Assembly: GCF_000969905.1 (NCBI RefSeq)
Contig: NZ_CP009520.1
Span: 930,001-994,000, forward strand
Source of the DNA: Methanosarcina vacuolata Z-761
GTDB lineage: Archaea > Halobacteriota > Methanosarcinia > Methanosarcinales > Methanosarcinaceae
Reading direction: 5' to 3'
Length of the DNA stretch: 64,000 nt
Shown: positions 29,288 through 37,802 of the stretch, in pieces
Numbering within the stretch: the stretch's first letter is position 1
How the letters are laid out: every line of letters starts with the position of its first letter
Notes under the pieces: generated by a model
Told to the model about the DNA's origin: nothing
Database searches by the model: none
What the model saw: the letters and a program-made list of their open reading frames with translations, nothing else
Translations under genes and position numbers: made by a program

Positions 29288-29427
29288 ATCAACCTAACTT
29301 AAGTATTCAACCTAATTGATATTCAACCTAATTGATATTCAACCTAACTGAAGTATTCAACCTAACTTAAGTATTCAACCTAAACTGAAAGTATTCAACC
29401 TAAACTGAAGTATTCAACCTAAACTGG
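29288..29427. repeat. About 19-bp tandem repeat
   Basis: Eight units of TATTCAACCTAA plus a variable 5-8 bp tail (such as CTTAAG or CTGAAG) follow the thioredoxin gene. Variation between units is concentrated in the tail. Confidence 0.9.
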
Positions 29428-29522
29428 AATTATTAAGAGTAAGAGTATTTTTTCAATCTTTTGAGCTCTCAAGTCAGGCTCTCAAGCTTTTGCATTTTTC
29501 AGTCATAATTTCATAATTTATT

Positions 29523-30317
29523 TCAGAGATTTTTCTCGTATAATTTCGTATTTACAAGCCCATACTCATCAAAAGCTGTCCTGAAGCTTGTAAGAATGCT
29601 GAGGGTTGTGCCAAGCAGGGTTGAAACATATTGTGCTATCATGATGGTAATTTGATACTTAATGGCAACTAAAGGGCTCGCTCCCCCAAGAATCTGTCCT
29701 GTCATCATCCCTGGCAAAGTGACGATCCCCACGGACGCGATGTTTGCTAAAGTGGGTTTTACTGCAGCTCTTAAACTTTTTCGCAGGTATGGGAGAACAG
29801 CCTCATACATGCCCGCCCCAAGAGATAAGCTGTAAAGATAGCGGTTCTCATTTCGCTTGATATCGCTATAGAAGTCACCTATTCCTACCACATTTCCTCG
29901 AAGCGAATTTCCAAGAAACATACCCGCTATAGGGATCAGGTAGCGTGCTTCAAGAAGATTCTCCAGATTAATAACGAATTTATTGAAATATAATAGAACT
30001 GCCAGGCTTGAAAAGGCAATTGCTAAAATGATAGGTGCAAAGAGTTTTTTTACATTAAGATCCACACTTTTTATTGCCGTATAGGACGCAAAGAAGATCA
30101 TTATCCCTACCCAGGCCAGGTTTAAAAGTCCATTATTCAGGTTAAAAATAAAGTTCAGAAAAATGCCTGCTAAAAAGAGCTGGATTGACATCCTGAAGAC
30201 AGCTTCCAGGGTGCTTTTTTCGAGTTCAAGCCGGATTTTCCAGCTTATGAAAATCGGAATTGCAAGTAAGAAAAAACAGAAAATTAACGAGGTGTAGCTA
30301 ATATCATAAATTGGCAT
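29523..30317 (-). CDS. fetB: FetB-like (UPF0014) ABC permease
   Basis: 264 aa with about seven membrane helices. UPF0014 landmarks are RLELEKSTLEAVFRMSIQL near the N-terminus, PIAGMFLGNSLRG, and IVTLPGMMTGQILGGASPLVAIKYQ near the end. In bacteria FetAB exports iron and aids resistance to oxidative stress; that role here is by homology. Its ATPase lies upstream on the same strand (30551-31201), separated by a 230-bp tandem array that is unusual inside an operon. Confidence 0.85.
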   Translation of the reverse strand: MPIYDISYTSLIFCFFLLAIPIFISWKIRLELEKSTLEAVFRMSIQLFLAGIFLNFIFNLNNGLLNLAWVGIMIFFASYTAIKSVDLNVKKLFAPIILAIAFSSLAVLLYFNKFVINLENLLEARYLIPIAGMFLGNSLRGNVVGIGDFYSDIKRNENRYLYSLSLGAGMYEAVLPYLRKSLRAAVKPTLANIASVGIVTLPGMMTGQILGGASPLVAIKYQITIMIAQYVSTLLGTTLSILTSFRTAFDEYGLVNTKLYEKNL

Positions 30318-30345
30318 TTTTTCAGTCTTCCGGGGTTTTGTTTTT

Positions 30346-30529
30346 GTTTATTGGTTCGTTTACTGTTTTGTTTATTGTTTTATTTACTGTTTTGTTTACT
30401 GGTTTGGTTACTGGTTTAGTTACTGTTTTATTTACTGTTTTATTTACTGCTTTGTTTACTGCTTTGTTTACTGCTTTGTTTACTGGTTCGTTTACTGTTT
30501 TGTTTACTGGTTTGTCTACTGTTTTGTTT
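30346..30529. repeat. 12-bp tandem repeat between fetA and fetB
   Basis: About fifteen units of GTTTACTGTTTT, with GG and GC variants, fill the space between the two genes. The period is a multiple of three, so both strands stay open (minus: VNKT-type repeat; plus: LFTV-type repeat). These frames are judged non-genic. Confidence 0.95.
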
Positions 30530-30550
30530 GAATGTGATCCTGGAAGTTTC

Positions 30551-31201
30551 TCAGGACCTGGTTTCAAGATTTATTGTTTCCATCCAGTCGCATTCCCATT
30601 CCCTATCATGGGAGACGATCAGAAGAGTCCAGTTTTCTCGGGCAAGGAAATAATCTGCAATCTTCTTTTTTAATTTCGCGTCAAGAGCGGAAGTGACTTC
30701 GTCAAGCAGGTATATGTTCCTGTTCAGGAGAAGAGCAATGAGGATTCCTATTCGCTGCTTTTCTCCACCCGAAAGCTCTTGGAAATCCTTCTCAAGGATA
30801 TTGTCTTCCAGTTCTAGCTCCCGCATAAAAACCCTCAGTTTTTCATGGTCTAGTTTTTCTTTATTTGCCCTGTAAGAAAAGATATCGGCTAAGAGGCTTT
30901 TGACCTTTCCTTCCCCAAGGTCAGTATCCTGTACTACATAAGCAATTTCCTTTCGAGCCTCCCAGCAGGTTTTTGAATCGATTACCCGGTTCCTGAAATA
31001 GATGGTGCCTTCCGAAGGCTTTGTAAAACCAAGCAGTATTTTTAAGAGGGTGGTTTTTCCTGTTCCGGACTTTCCCCGCAGGAGAATTTTTTGGTTTCTC
31101 TTTACGGTCAAATTAAAACCTGAGAGTATCTTTCTGTTCTCAAAAGAAACCCCGATGTTTTCGTATTTAATCAGTTCATTATTTAATGGTTCAGCAGACA
31201 T
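30551..31201 (-). CDS. fetA: FetA-like ABC ATPase
   Basis: 216 aa, compact ATPase paired with the UPF0014 permease. Walker A is RGKSGTGKTTLL near residue 38, the signature LSGGEKQRIGI near 143, and Walker B NIYLLDEVTSALD near 158; the switch is VSHD. The compact length and the IENIGVSFENRKILSGF-like start fit FetA/YbbL. Together with fetB it would form a metal exporter. Confidence 0.88.
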   Translation of the reverse strand: MSAEPLNNELIKYENIGVSFENRKILSGFNLTVKRNQKILLRGKSGTGKTTLLKILLGFTKPSEGTIYFRNRVIDSKTCWEARKEIAYVVQDTDLGEGKVKSLLADIFSYRANKEKLDHEKLRVFMRELELEDNILEKDFQELSGGEKQRIGILIALLLNRNIYLLDEVTSALDAKLKKKIADYFLARENWTLLIVSHDREWECDWMETINLETRS

Positions 31202-31620
31202 GTTCTTAAGACCTTACCATGAAGGTATTAATATTACCTGATTATATTCTAGCCTGATTCTTTCAGTTATTAATCTGATATAAAATGTGTAATGATTCAG
31301 AGTTCTTAGATTTTCAGGTAAGATTGTATTCTAGATCGATGGTCTAGAGTATTGTACGTGAACTTTAAAACTGAATGAATAAAGAGAAAGTTTATCATAT
31401 ACTATGTGTTTTCAGGTAATTCAATATCAGCTCAAAAATAATCTATAATTAATAATTATTAAAGAGATAATTCTCAAAGAGATAATTCTCAAAGAGATAA
31501 TTCTCAAAGAGATAATTCTCAAAGAGATAATTCTCAAAGAGATAATTCTCAAAAAGATAATTTTCAAAGAGATAATTCTCAAAGATATGGTCTATCATAC
31601 CTTTTCATGAGGGAAATCGA
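31202..31620. repeat. Leader of the deoxyhypusine synthase gene with 15-bp repeats
   Basis: Eight copies of AAAGAGATAATTCTC occupy 31461-31580, each containing a GAGA-N4-TCTC palindrome, ending 40 bp before the start codon. The upstream half is AT-rich, with no gene. Confidence 0.93.
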
Positions 31621-32574
31621 ATGGATTGTAATACTCCAAACAAAAAACTTTCGACCCCAATCAAAGCCGCAAAGATCAACCCCGACATGAGTGTTGATGA
31701 TCTTGTCAGGGAATACAGAGGCTGTGCCTTTGGAGCAGGCAGGCTGGCTGAGGCCGTAGAAATCTATTATGAGATGCTTGCTTCCGAAAAAACTACGAAA
31801 TTTTTCGGGCTTGCAGGTGCCATGACTCCTGCAGGCATGAGAAACATTGTTGCGGATTTAATACGAGACGGCTACATCGACGTGCTTGTCACGACCGGAG
31901 CTAATATGGTGCACGACACTGTAGAAGCTCTGGGACTTCACCATTATAAAGGCACAGACTGTGCAAATGATATCCAGTTAAAGAATGAATGCATTGACAG
32001 GATTTACGATGTTTATCTTCCTGACCAGCACTTTACAGATCTTGAGGAATTTTTGCAGAGTGTTTATGCCGGACTTCCTCAGGAAAAACTCTCGATCCGG
32101 CAGGTGCTTACTGAGATCGGAAAAAACCTTGATGATGATTCCTCTATCCTGAAAACCGCAGCAGAGATGGGAGTGCCTGTATATTGTCCTGCTCTTCAGG
32201 ACTCAGTCATAGGGCTTCAGGCCTGGCTATATAAGGAAGGAAACCCTCTACATGTTGATGCATTTGCTGATATGCACGAATTTATAGAGACCTGCTATGC
32301 GGCTGAGAGTGCAGGTGCCCTGCTCATTGGCGGAGGGGTTCCCAAAAATTATATCCTGCAATCCATGCTTGTGACTCCAAAGTCCTTTGACTACGCTATC
32401 CAGTTAACAATGGATCACCCTGAGACTGGCGGCTTGAGCGGGGCAACCCTTGATGAAGCCCAGTCCTGGGGAAAAGTAGGGGAAAACGCAAAAGCCGTAA
32501 CAGTGTATGCAGATGCAACTATTACTCTCCCGCTTATGGTTGCAGCTGTGCGTACACGCCTTTCAAAGAGGTGA
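31621..32574 (+). CDS. dys: Deoxyhypusine synthase
   Basis: Transfers the aminobutyl group of spermidine to a lysine of aIF5A, the first step of hypusine formation. 317 aa. Visible features are [33 protein letters not shown] (NAD binding), [25 protein letters not shown], and the catalytic-lysine block [16 protein letters not shown] near residue 285. The ATG has GAGGG upstream. It ends 4 bp before pyrF, so the two are likely co-transcribed. Confidence 0.95.
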   Translation: MDCNTPNKKLSTPIKAAKINPDMSVDDLVREYRGCAFGAGRLAEAVEIYYEMLASEKTTKFFGLAGAMTPAGMRNIVADLIRDGYIDVLVTTGANMVHDTVEALGLHHYKGTDCANDIQLKNECIDRIYDVYLPDQHFTDLEEFLQSVYAGLPQEKLSIRQVLTEIGKNLDDDSSILKTAAEMGVPVYCPALQDSVIGLQAWLYKEGNPLHVDAFADMHEFIETCYAAESAGALLIGGGVPKNYILQSMLVTPKSFDYAIQLTMDHPETGGLSGATLDEAQSWGKVGENAKAVTVYADATITLPLMVAAVRTRLSKR

Positions 32575-32578
32575 TTTC

Positions 32579-33244
32579 ATGGAAAAGAAAAGCTGTATGA
32601 TCCTTGCCCTTGATGTTTCCGACAGGGAAGAAGCTCTTAAAATTGCGGAAGATGTCTCGGAATTCGTGGACGCTATAAAGGTAGGCTATCCTCTAATACT
32701 TGCTACCGGACTTGGAATCATCAGGGAGCTTGCAGAGTTTGCTCCTATAATAGCCGATTTCAAGGTTGCCGATATTCCAAATACAAATCGCCTTATCTGC
32801 GAACAGGTCTTTGAGGCAGGAGCAGAGGCAGTCATTGCCCAGGGCTTTACAGGCCGAGACAGCCTTGATGCCTGCATTGAAGTCGCTTCCGAGTACAGGA
32901 AAGACGTGTTCGTGGTAAGTGAAATGAGCCACCCGGGAGGAGCCGAATTTCTCCAGCCTGTCGGAGAAGCAATCACAAGAATGGCAGCCGAAGCAGGAGC
33001 TTTTGGCCTTGTTGCACCCGCGACCAGACCGGAAAGAGTAAAGGCGATCAGAAAAATTATCGGCGAGAAACTTACTATAATTTCCCCTGGAGTTGGCGCT
33101 CAGGGAGGAAAAGCATCTGATGTTATTGCCGCAGGTGCAGACTGGGTAATTGTAGGAAGAGCTATTTACAAAGCGGAATCTCCGAGAGAAGCTGCCCGCA
33201 AGATTGCTACCGAGATCGAGGTCGAAATCAAGGGAGAAAACTGA
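32579..33244 (+). CDS. pyrF: Orotidine 5'-phosphate decarboxylase
   Basis: Last step of UMP synthesis. 221 aa from the ATG at 32579, preceded by AAGAGGTGA; the longer frame to 32507 lies within dys. The TIM-barrel motifs are [10 protein letters not shown], the catalytic Asp-Lys-Asp block [13 protein letters not shown] near residue 61, and the phosphate-binding [10 protein letters not shown] and [10 protein letters not shown]. It is the final chromosomal gene before the sRNA and integrase. Confidence 0.96.
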   Translation: MEKKSCMILALDVSDREEALKIAEDVSEFVDAIKVGYPLILATGLGIIRELAEFAPIIADFKVADIPNTNRLICEQVFEAGAEAVIAQGFTGRDSLDACIEVASEYRKDVFVVSEMSHPGGAEFLQPVGEAITRMAAEAGAFGLVAPATRPERVKAIRKIIGEKLTIISPGVGAQGGKASDVIAAGADWVIVGRAIYKAESPREAARKIATEIEVEIKGEN

Positions 33245-33360
33245 AAAACGTTTTTTAAGACATATTTTGTATCTTCATATTTTGTATTTTCATATTTTTT
33301 TATTTTTTTCTGAAAGATATTTCTTATATTAACCCCATGTATTATCTGAACATCAATTGA

Positions 33361-33418
33361 GTGCCTGTGATGAAAAAGTTCACTGATTTCATGATGAGCC
33401 CTATGAGTTCTGAGGCAC
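33361..33418 (+). ncRNA. C/D box sRNA (2'-O-methylation guide)
   Basis: A complete double-guide layout: terminal stem GTGCCT/AGGCAC (33361-33366, 33413-33418), box C GTGATGA (33367-33373), box D' CTGA (33383-33386), box C' ATGATGA (33391-33397), box D CTGA (33410-33413). The D guide is GCCCTATGAGTT (33398-33409), so the target should contain AACTCATAGGGC, with the methyl on the C pairing with the fifth base upstream of box D. The D' guide is short (9 nt). The target was not identified. It sits 50 bp before the integrase gene. Confidence 0.8.
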
Positions 33419-33468
33419 GAAAATTGAGTACCTCATGTATTAAATACTAAGAAAACCAATAAGTAAGT

Positions 33469-34653
33469 ATGTTCAAATTAGCGGATGCTGAGCGGTTTTT
33501 AAATAGCGATGAAGTTTCAGATTGCAACCGAATAATTCTTACAAAGTATCTGCGGTTCCTCCGACATGAGGGGAATGCCGAAAGAACCGCACTTAACCAT
33601 ATTGAAAATATGATATGGGTCGCACGGGCGCTGAAAGACAACGATCTAGCGAATCTTACAGAAGATGATCTTTACACCTTCTTTGATGCTCTTGAAGCTT
33701 ATGAATATGTAAATAGAGCAGGCCAAAAAAAGAAATATTCTGAAGCCACAAAAGAGACTCGGAAAATTTCGTTGAAAAAGTTCCTGAAATGGAATGGAAA
33801 TTTTGACCTGCACATGAAGATCAAAAGCAAGAGACTCAAAGGAAAGAAGCTTCCTGAAGACATCAAGTGCAAAGAAGAAATCGTAAAAATGATAGAAGCC
33901 GGAAATAACGCTAGAGACCGCGCCATTATTGCATGTTTTTATGAATCCGGAGCAAGGAGAGGCGAACAGCTATCCACCAAGCTCAAAAATATAGAAATGG
34001 ACGAGCACGGGGCTGTTATGATGTTCCCAGGGGGTAAAACCGGAGCTAGAAGAGTCAGGTTAATTTTTTCAGCCCCATATCTGCGGGAATGGCTAGAGAT
34101 CCACCCTAGAAAGGATGACAGAGACGCGCCCTTGTGGTGTACTTTGGACAAAAGAGCTGCGGCTATGTCGGTTACTGGTCTCGTGAATGTGTTCGATAGG
34201 TGCGGAGAAAAAGCAGGAATTGAGAAAAAAGTAAACCCTCACAGTTTCCGACACGACAGAGCAACACATTTAGCCTCAAACTTCACTGAACAGCAACTTA
34301 AAATGTTTTTAGGCTGGTCACCCACGTCAACCCAACCCGCAACCTATGTCCATTTGAGCGGGAAAAATATGGACGATGCGGTTTTGAGAATGTACGGTAT
34401 TAAAACGGATGAAAACGACACTGAGTTTTTGAAGCCTGGTGTGTGCCCTAGATGCCGCGAGTTGACTGCAGTAAACGCCAAGTTCTGTTTCAAGTGTGGA
34501 CTCCCACTCACGCAGGAAACTGCAACAACAGTAGAATCCATAAAAACAGATTATATGCAATTTTTGGACTCCGACGAACTTAGAGAAATGAAGGATGCAT
34601 TAAAACAAGAGCTTGAAGATAAAATGAAGGAGATGATAAAAAAGGGGAAATGA
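33469..34653 (+). CDS. Tyrosine site-specific integrase with zinc ribbon
   Basis: 394 aa. A SAM-like core-binding domain (residues about 10-130) is followed by the catalytic domain with Arg in SGARRGEQL (about 163), HSFRHDRATHLA (about 257) and the nucleophilic Tyr in QPATYVHLS (about 293). A zinc ribbon CPRC...CFKCGLPL (about 326-347) and a charged coiled tail close the protein, an arrangement common in archaeal recombinases. It should integrate or excise the element. It lies 225 bp after pyrF and 50 bp after the sRNA. Confidence 0.93.
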   Translation: MFKLADAERFLNSDEVSDCNRIILTKYLRFLRHEGNAERTALNHIENMIWVARALKDNDLANLTEDDLYTFFDALEAYEYVNRAGQKKKYSEATKETRKISLKKFLKWNGNFDLHMKIKSKRLKGKKLPEDIKCKEEIVKMIEAGNNARDRAIIACFYESGARRGEQLSTKLKNIEMDEHGAVMMFPGGKTGARRVRLIFSAPYLREWLEIHPRKDDRDAPLWCTLDKRAAAMSVTGLVNVFDRCGEKAGIEKKVNPHSFRHDRATHLASNFTEQQLKMFLGWSPTSTQPATYVHLSGKNMDDAVLRMYGIKTDENDTEFLKPGVCPRCRELTAVNAKFCFKCGLPLTQETATTVESIKTDYMQFLDSDELREMKDALKQELEDKMKEMIKKGK

Positions 34654-34655
34654 TT

Positions 34656-35888
34656 TTACAAATGTAACTTTTTTGGAACCCTCATTTTTTCCTTGCACTT
34701 ATTGTAGAAGTCAACATAAAAATTATCTAAATCTTTTAATCCATGTAGAGGATCATCCAAATCAGATACTGGGTCAGTTGCGTCAATTAAAAGACATTCC
34801 TTTTTTGTTAAAGCAACCTTCTCTCTTATTATATTCATGAATTCTTCTTCTCCAAGAGATTCAGTACCGTCTGCAAAATCTCTGTCAACGCAATGTTGGA
34901 AAATTATATCAGAACTCAATCCACGCATAGAATATTGGTGAAACTTTATTTCAAATATTTTATCATACAACTCTTTCGGATTTTCTGCAATTATTTCAAT
35001 AAATATTTCTTCTGACATTTTAGTCAATATTTCTTCGGAAATTTTATTAAATATTTCCTGAGGTATTTCCAGGAATTCTTTAGGCATCTCTTTCAACATC
35101 TTAGGAAGTAATTCATACGATATTTTCTGAGACAGCTCTTCTACAAATTTTAGTGCCAGTTTTCCCCTTGGCACTTCTTTCCATCTCAACGGGGTTTCTT
35201 CCAATATTTTTCTAAATTCTTCTTCCGACAATTCAATTTTCGGGAACCTATTTAAAGAATTCTTGTGGACATCTGGATTCAATGAGATGTCCAGATACCT
35301 ACTATAAGTAACCAGCCAGATACTGGGGTTTATAGAAATTCTCTTTATCTTCTCAGTATATACTTCAATAATGCGTTTCTTGATGATTTGGTACTCATCA
35401 TAGCCCTCGTTGGAACGGTAAATTTTGTAAGCTCTATCATATAAAGTTTCAAGGTCATTGTTTATGCACATATCAAAGAAGGAAATGGATAGAAATAGCT
35501 GATCACGAAACTTATAGGCTCTAGGAGAATCTACATGAAAAAGAGTCTCTTTAAGGGCTCGTTCTTTGAGGACTATGTCTAATGATTTTTCATATTTGTT
35601 AAGTTGAATTGCAGGGAACTTGAACCTGATATTTTTTAGATTTTCAATTTTTTTTATATCCCAATAGTTAGCAAATCCTGATTTTGCTGGAATCTTTACT
35701 ATACAAGAGCTGTTTTTTAAATCTGTAAGGTGATTCTTGATATTCTTTTGGTCTATTATCTTATATTTTTTCTCCAATATTTCTCTTATTTTTGGCTCAC
35801 TAACAGCTCCATTACTACCAATGATTAACTCGATTATCCCAGCTTTTATCTCATTCCTTTTTAAGTGATCTCCTCTTTTTCTTGACAT
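34656..35888 (-). CDS. Winged-helix-like regulator or helical protein of unknown family
   Basis: 410 aa. The N-terminus (KRNEIKAGIIELIIGSNGAVSEPKIREIL...QKNIKNHLTDLKNSSCIVKI) looks like a winged-helix DNA-binding domain. The rest is strongly helical, with a stretch of near-repeats (FNKISEEILTKMSEEIFIEI) around residues 260-310. I do not recognise the family. It is convergent with the integrase gene (2-bp gap) and divergent from the AbrB-like gene across a palindrome-rich spacer, the classic position of an element repressor. Confidence 0.55.
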   Translation of the reverse strand: MSRKRGDHLKRNEIKAGIIELIIGSNGAVSEPKIREILEKKYKIIDQKNIKNHLTDLKNSSCIVKIPAKSGFANYWDIKKIENLKNIRFKFPAIQLNKYEKSLDIVLKERALKETLFHVDSPRAYKFRDQLFLSISFFDMCINNDLETLYDRAYKIYRSNEGYDEYQIIKKRIIEVYTEKIKRISINPSIWLVTYSRYLDISLNPDVHKNSLNRFPKIELSEEEFRKILEETPLRWKEVPRGKLALKFVEELSQKISYELLPKMLKEMPKEFLEIPQEIFNKISEEILTKMSEEIFIEIIAENPKELYDKIFEIKFHQYSMRGLSSDIIFQHCVDRDFADGTESLGEEEFMNIIREKVALTKKECLLIDATDPVSDLDDPLHGLKDLDNFYVDFYNKCKEKMRVPKKLHL

Positions 35889-35968
35889 ATGTTAGATAGT
35901 ATGCTATATGATATTAATATCTTTTGTATTTATGAAGAATACAAGGTATATGATATTGTTTTTCAATA

Positions 35969-35982
35969 ATACCATATGGTAT
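35969..35982. promoter_or_regulatory. Perfect 14-bp palindrome in the divergent control region
   Basis: ATACCATATGGTAT lies between the putative repressor gene and the AbrB-like gene. Related half-sites (GGTATATGATATT near 35945, GCTATATGATATTA near 35901) occur in the same 150-bp spacer. A likely operator of the element's lysogeny-type switch. Confidence 0.6.
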
Positions 35983-36009
35983 AATTCTTCAAAAATATCC
36001 ATTTCTCAT

Positions 36010-36018
36010 TTATATACT
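36010..36018 (+). promoter_or_regulatory. TATA box for a leaderless transcript
   Basis: TTATATACT is about 25-30 bp before the GTG at 36041, which has no ribosome site. The spacing predicts transcription starting at or next to the start codon. Confidence 0.5.
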
Positions 36019-36040
36019 ATAGTTTGCATATGCTTTAACT

Positions 36041-36289
36041 GTGACAATAACAAATTTTAATTTTGGAAATAGAAAGATCCAGAAGGTACGATATTCGTAC
36101 CATGTACCGCTCCCAGTTCAATGGGTAAAAAATATGAAAATAGAAAAAGGAACCTGCCTAAAAATAGAAATGCAAGATGACTACAGCTTGAGAATAACCC
36201 CAGTTCCACAGGCCCGCCAAGACTCTGAAGGAACCGGGGGCGCAACACCAAGCCAACTAAAAGAAGAGGTGTCGGCATGGAAACTATGA
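36041..36289 (+). CDS. AbrB/SpoVT-like DNA-binding protein
   Basis: 82 aa from a GTG. Residues 10-55 (RKIQKVRYSYHVPLPVQWVK, then IEKGTCLKIEMQDDYSLRITPV) fit a swapped-hairpin AbrB domain: a strand, a proline-rich turn, a short helix and a closing strand pair. The tail is polar and probably disordered. As the first gene of the replication operon it may regulate element copy number. Confidence 0.6.
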   Translation: MTITNFNFGNRKIQKVRYSYHVPLPVQWVKNMKIEKGTCLKIEMQDDYSLRITPVPQARQDSEGTGGATPSQLKEEVSAWKL

Positions 36290-36441
36290 CATCAACTGAT
36301 AAAGACCTTCCCTCATGGGCAGCACAAACCTGCACCAACCACCTCGAAATTTTAGAGAATATGAGGAAAAGTACCGATGCCACGGAAAGGGCTATTGCAA
36401 AACGAATTATGCAAATTGCAGGAGTGGAGAAGAGTGATTAA
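36277..36441 (+). CDS. Small hypothetical protein (54 aa)
   Basis: ATG at 36277 overlaps the end of the AbrB-like gene by 13 bp, with AGAGGTG upstream. The sequence starts METMTSTDKDLPSWAAQ and is helical (LEILENMRKSTDATERAIAKRIMQIA). It overlaps the next small gene. Family unknown; supported by tight packing in the operon and its ribosome site. Confidence 0.5.
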   Translation: METMTSTDKDLPSWAAQTCTNHLEILENMRKSTDATERAIAKRIMQIAGVEKSD

Positions 36442-36649
36442 AAACAAGGTTGCGGAAGGTACCAGACTTCCGCAGATTCAAAGAAAAATTACTGTAAGTA
36501 ATAATCAGTCTTATCAGTATATTAACTTTTCTGCTTATGTTGATATTTCCGGTAATGTTTCTCAAAGATTGCCAGTGGCTAATTTTGATTTGGAACTGGA
36601 AGAACCTGAACTTTCGTGGGAAGAGTTGCAACAGGGTAGGAGGGGCTAA
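36434..36649 (+). CDS. Small hypothetical protein
   Basis: 71 aa from a GTG at 36434 preceded by GGAGTGGAGA and overlapping the previous stop; the frame is open to an ATG at 36377 inside the previous gene. It is beta-rich in the middle (RKITVSNNQSYQYINFSAYVDIS), with an acidic end LELEEPELSWEELQ. No family recognised. It ends 2 bp before the primase gene and supplies that gene's ribosome site. Confidence 0.5.
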   Translation: MIKNKVAEGTRLPQIQRKITVSNNQSYQYINFSAYVDISGNVSQRLPVANFDLELEEPELSWEELQQGRRG

Positions 36650-36651
36650 AG

Positions 36652-37797
36652 ATGGCACTTCCTGATATTAAAACAAACCCGGAAGAATTGTTAAAGTTTC
36701 ATACTATATTAATGAAATATGCGCCAAACGGGTATCTTCCTTTTTATTTTGTTCTTGAAATCGGAGGAAAGGAGCCAAAGGCGGGGATAAGCTGGAAAAA
36801 AAATAGAAAGTCATTTGAACAAGCAATAAAGCTGATGGAGAAAGGGTACAACATAGGTATAGCGGGAACCGATAACGATGCACTGTGTATCATGGATGTG
36901 GACGACATGAACCAGGTTCCTTTCGACCAGATAAAACCCACTCTCCAGATAACCTCCAGAAAGAGAATAGGTAGGCACTATTACTACTTTTCACTGGATG
37001 GATCTGCAAAGAAAAATATTCCAACCGGAGATGCTGGAGAAGTAAGAAGCGTTTGGTACTATGTTCTTGCTCCAGGTTCCTATGTCAGTTGTGATGCAGA
37101 AGATATTGAGGCAATGCCTGAAGAAGAGAGGCAGTACGCTGGAAGATATACAATTACTGTAGAGAGACCCCTGTCTGAAATTACCTATGACGAGTTTCCA
37201 GATGTCTATAAGAGACGCTATGAAGAAAAGAAAAGGGATGACATTAGTAAAGCCCTTAGATCAGTAAACAAACAGATCAGAAAGCCTATTAGCCCTGCCA
37301 GAAAGGAAGGTAAGCTAATGAGTGCTCTTTGGAAACTAGATGTCGGAGATGTGTCTGGCATCGGTAACACAGGCGGAAAAAGAGTACCAATGCCTCTTGA
37401 AATGCACAGTTCTGGTTCTAAAACAGGTCACAATTGCAGTGTGGATAATGGAAAGCTCACTTGCTGGAGGCACTATATCGTTCACAATGCATTTTCTTAT
37501 CTGGCTGTACTTGCAGGGATTCTCCCCTGCGAGAGAGCAGGTAAAGAACATGGCAGCAGCTACTTCGGTGTTGATATGTGTGACGGTGAAACCGTGTATA
37601 AGGTATGGTCTTATGCTAAACTTCATGGTTTCATACCAGAAGATGATCCTATTCCCTGGAGTGCATTGGCTTACTATGCAATCTCCAAAAAAGTATGCGC
37701 AAAAAAAGACATCGTAGATGGTAAAATCCCTAAAGTTTTCAGCATCGTTGCTTTAATGATTGCAAAAAAAGAAGGGCTTAACTTTGGGAGGGTGTAG
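36652..37797 (+). CDS. Primase-polymerase (PrimPol) replication protein
   Basis: 381 aa. The N-terminal half is a bifunctional primase/polymerase domain: GYLPFYFV, KAGISWKKN, an acidic metal site CIMDVDD near residue 82, and RHYYYF near 107, followed by VWYYVLAPGSYV. The C-terminal half has a Cys/His region (HNCSVDNGKLTCWRHYIVHN), like zinc-binding primase C-terminal domains. It should start DNA synthesis for the element. GGAGGGG precedes the ATG. It is followed at once by the helicase gene; stop codons are doubled (TAG TAA). Confidence 0.82.
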   Translation: MALPDIKTNPEELLKFHTILMKYAPNGYLPFYFVLEIGGKEPKAGISWKKNRKSFEQAIKLMEKGYNIGIAGTDNDALCIMDVDDMNQVPFDQIKPTLQITSRKRIGRHYYYFSLDGSAKKNIPTGDAGEVRSVWYYVLAPGSYVSCDAEDIEAMPEEERQYAGRYTITVERPLSEITYDEFPDVYKRRYEEKKRDDISKALRSVNKQIRKPISPARKEGKLMSALWKLDVGDVSGIGNTGGKRVPMPLEMHSSGSKTGHNCSVDNGKLTCWRHYIVHNAFSYLAVLAGILPCERAGKEHGSSYFGVDMCDGETVYKVWSYAKLHGFIPEDDPIPWSALAYYAISKKVCAKKDIVDGKIPKVFSIVALMIAKKEGLNFGRV

Positions 37798-37802
37798 TAA
37801 AC

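Noticed and set aside
30311-30673. Plus-strand LFTV-repeat frame and minus-strand VNKT-repeat frame between fetA and fetB
   Set aside because: Products of the 12-bp repeat; no ribosome site and no plausible protein.
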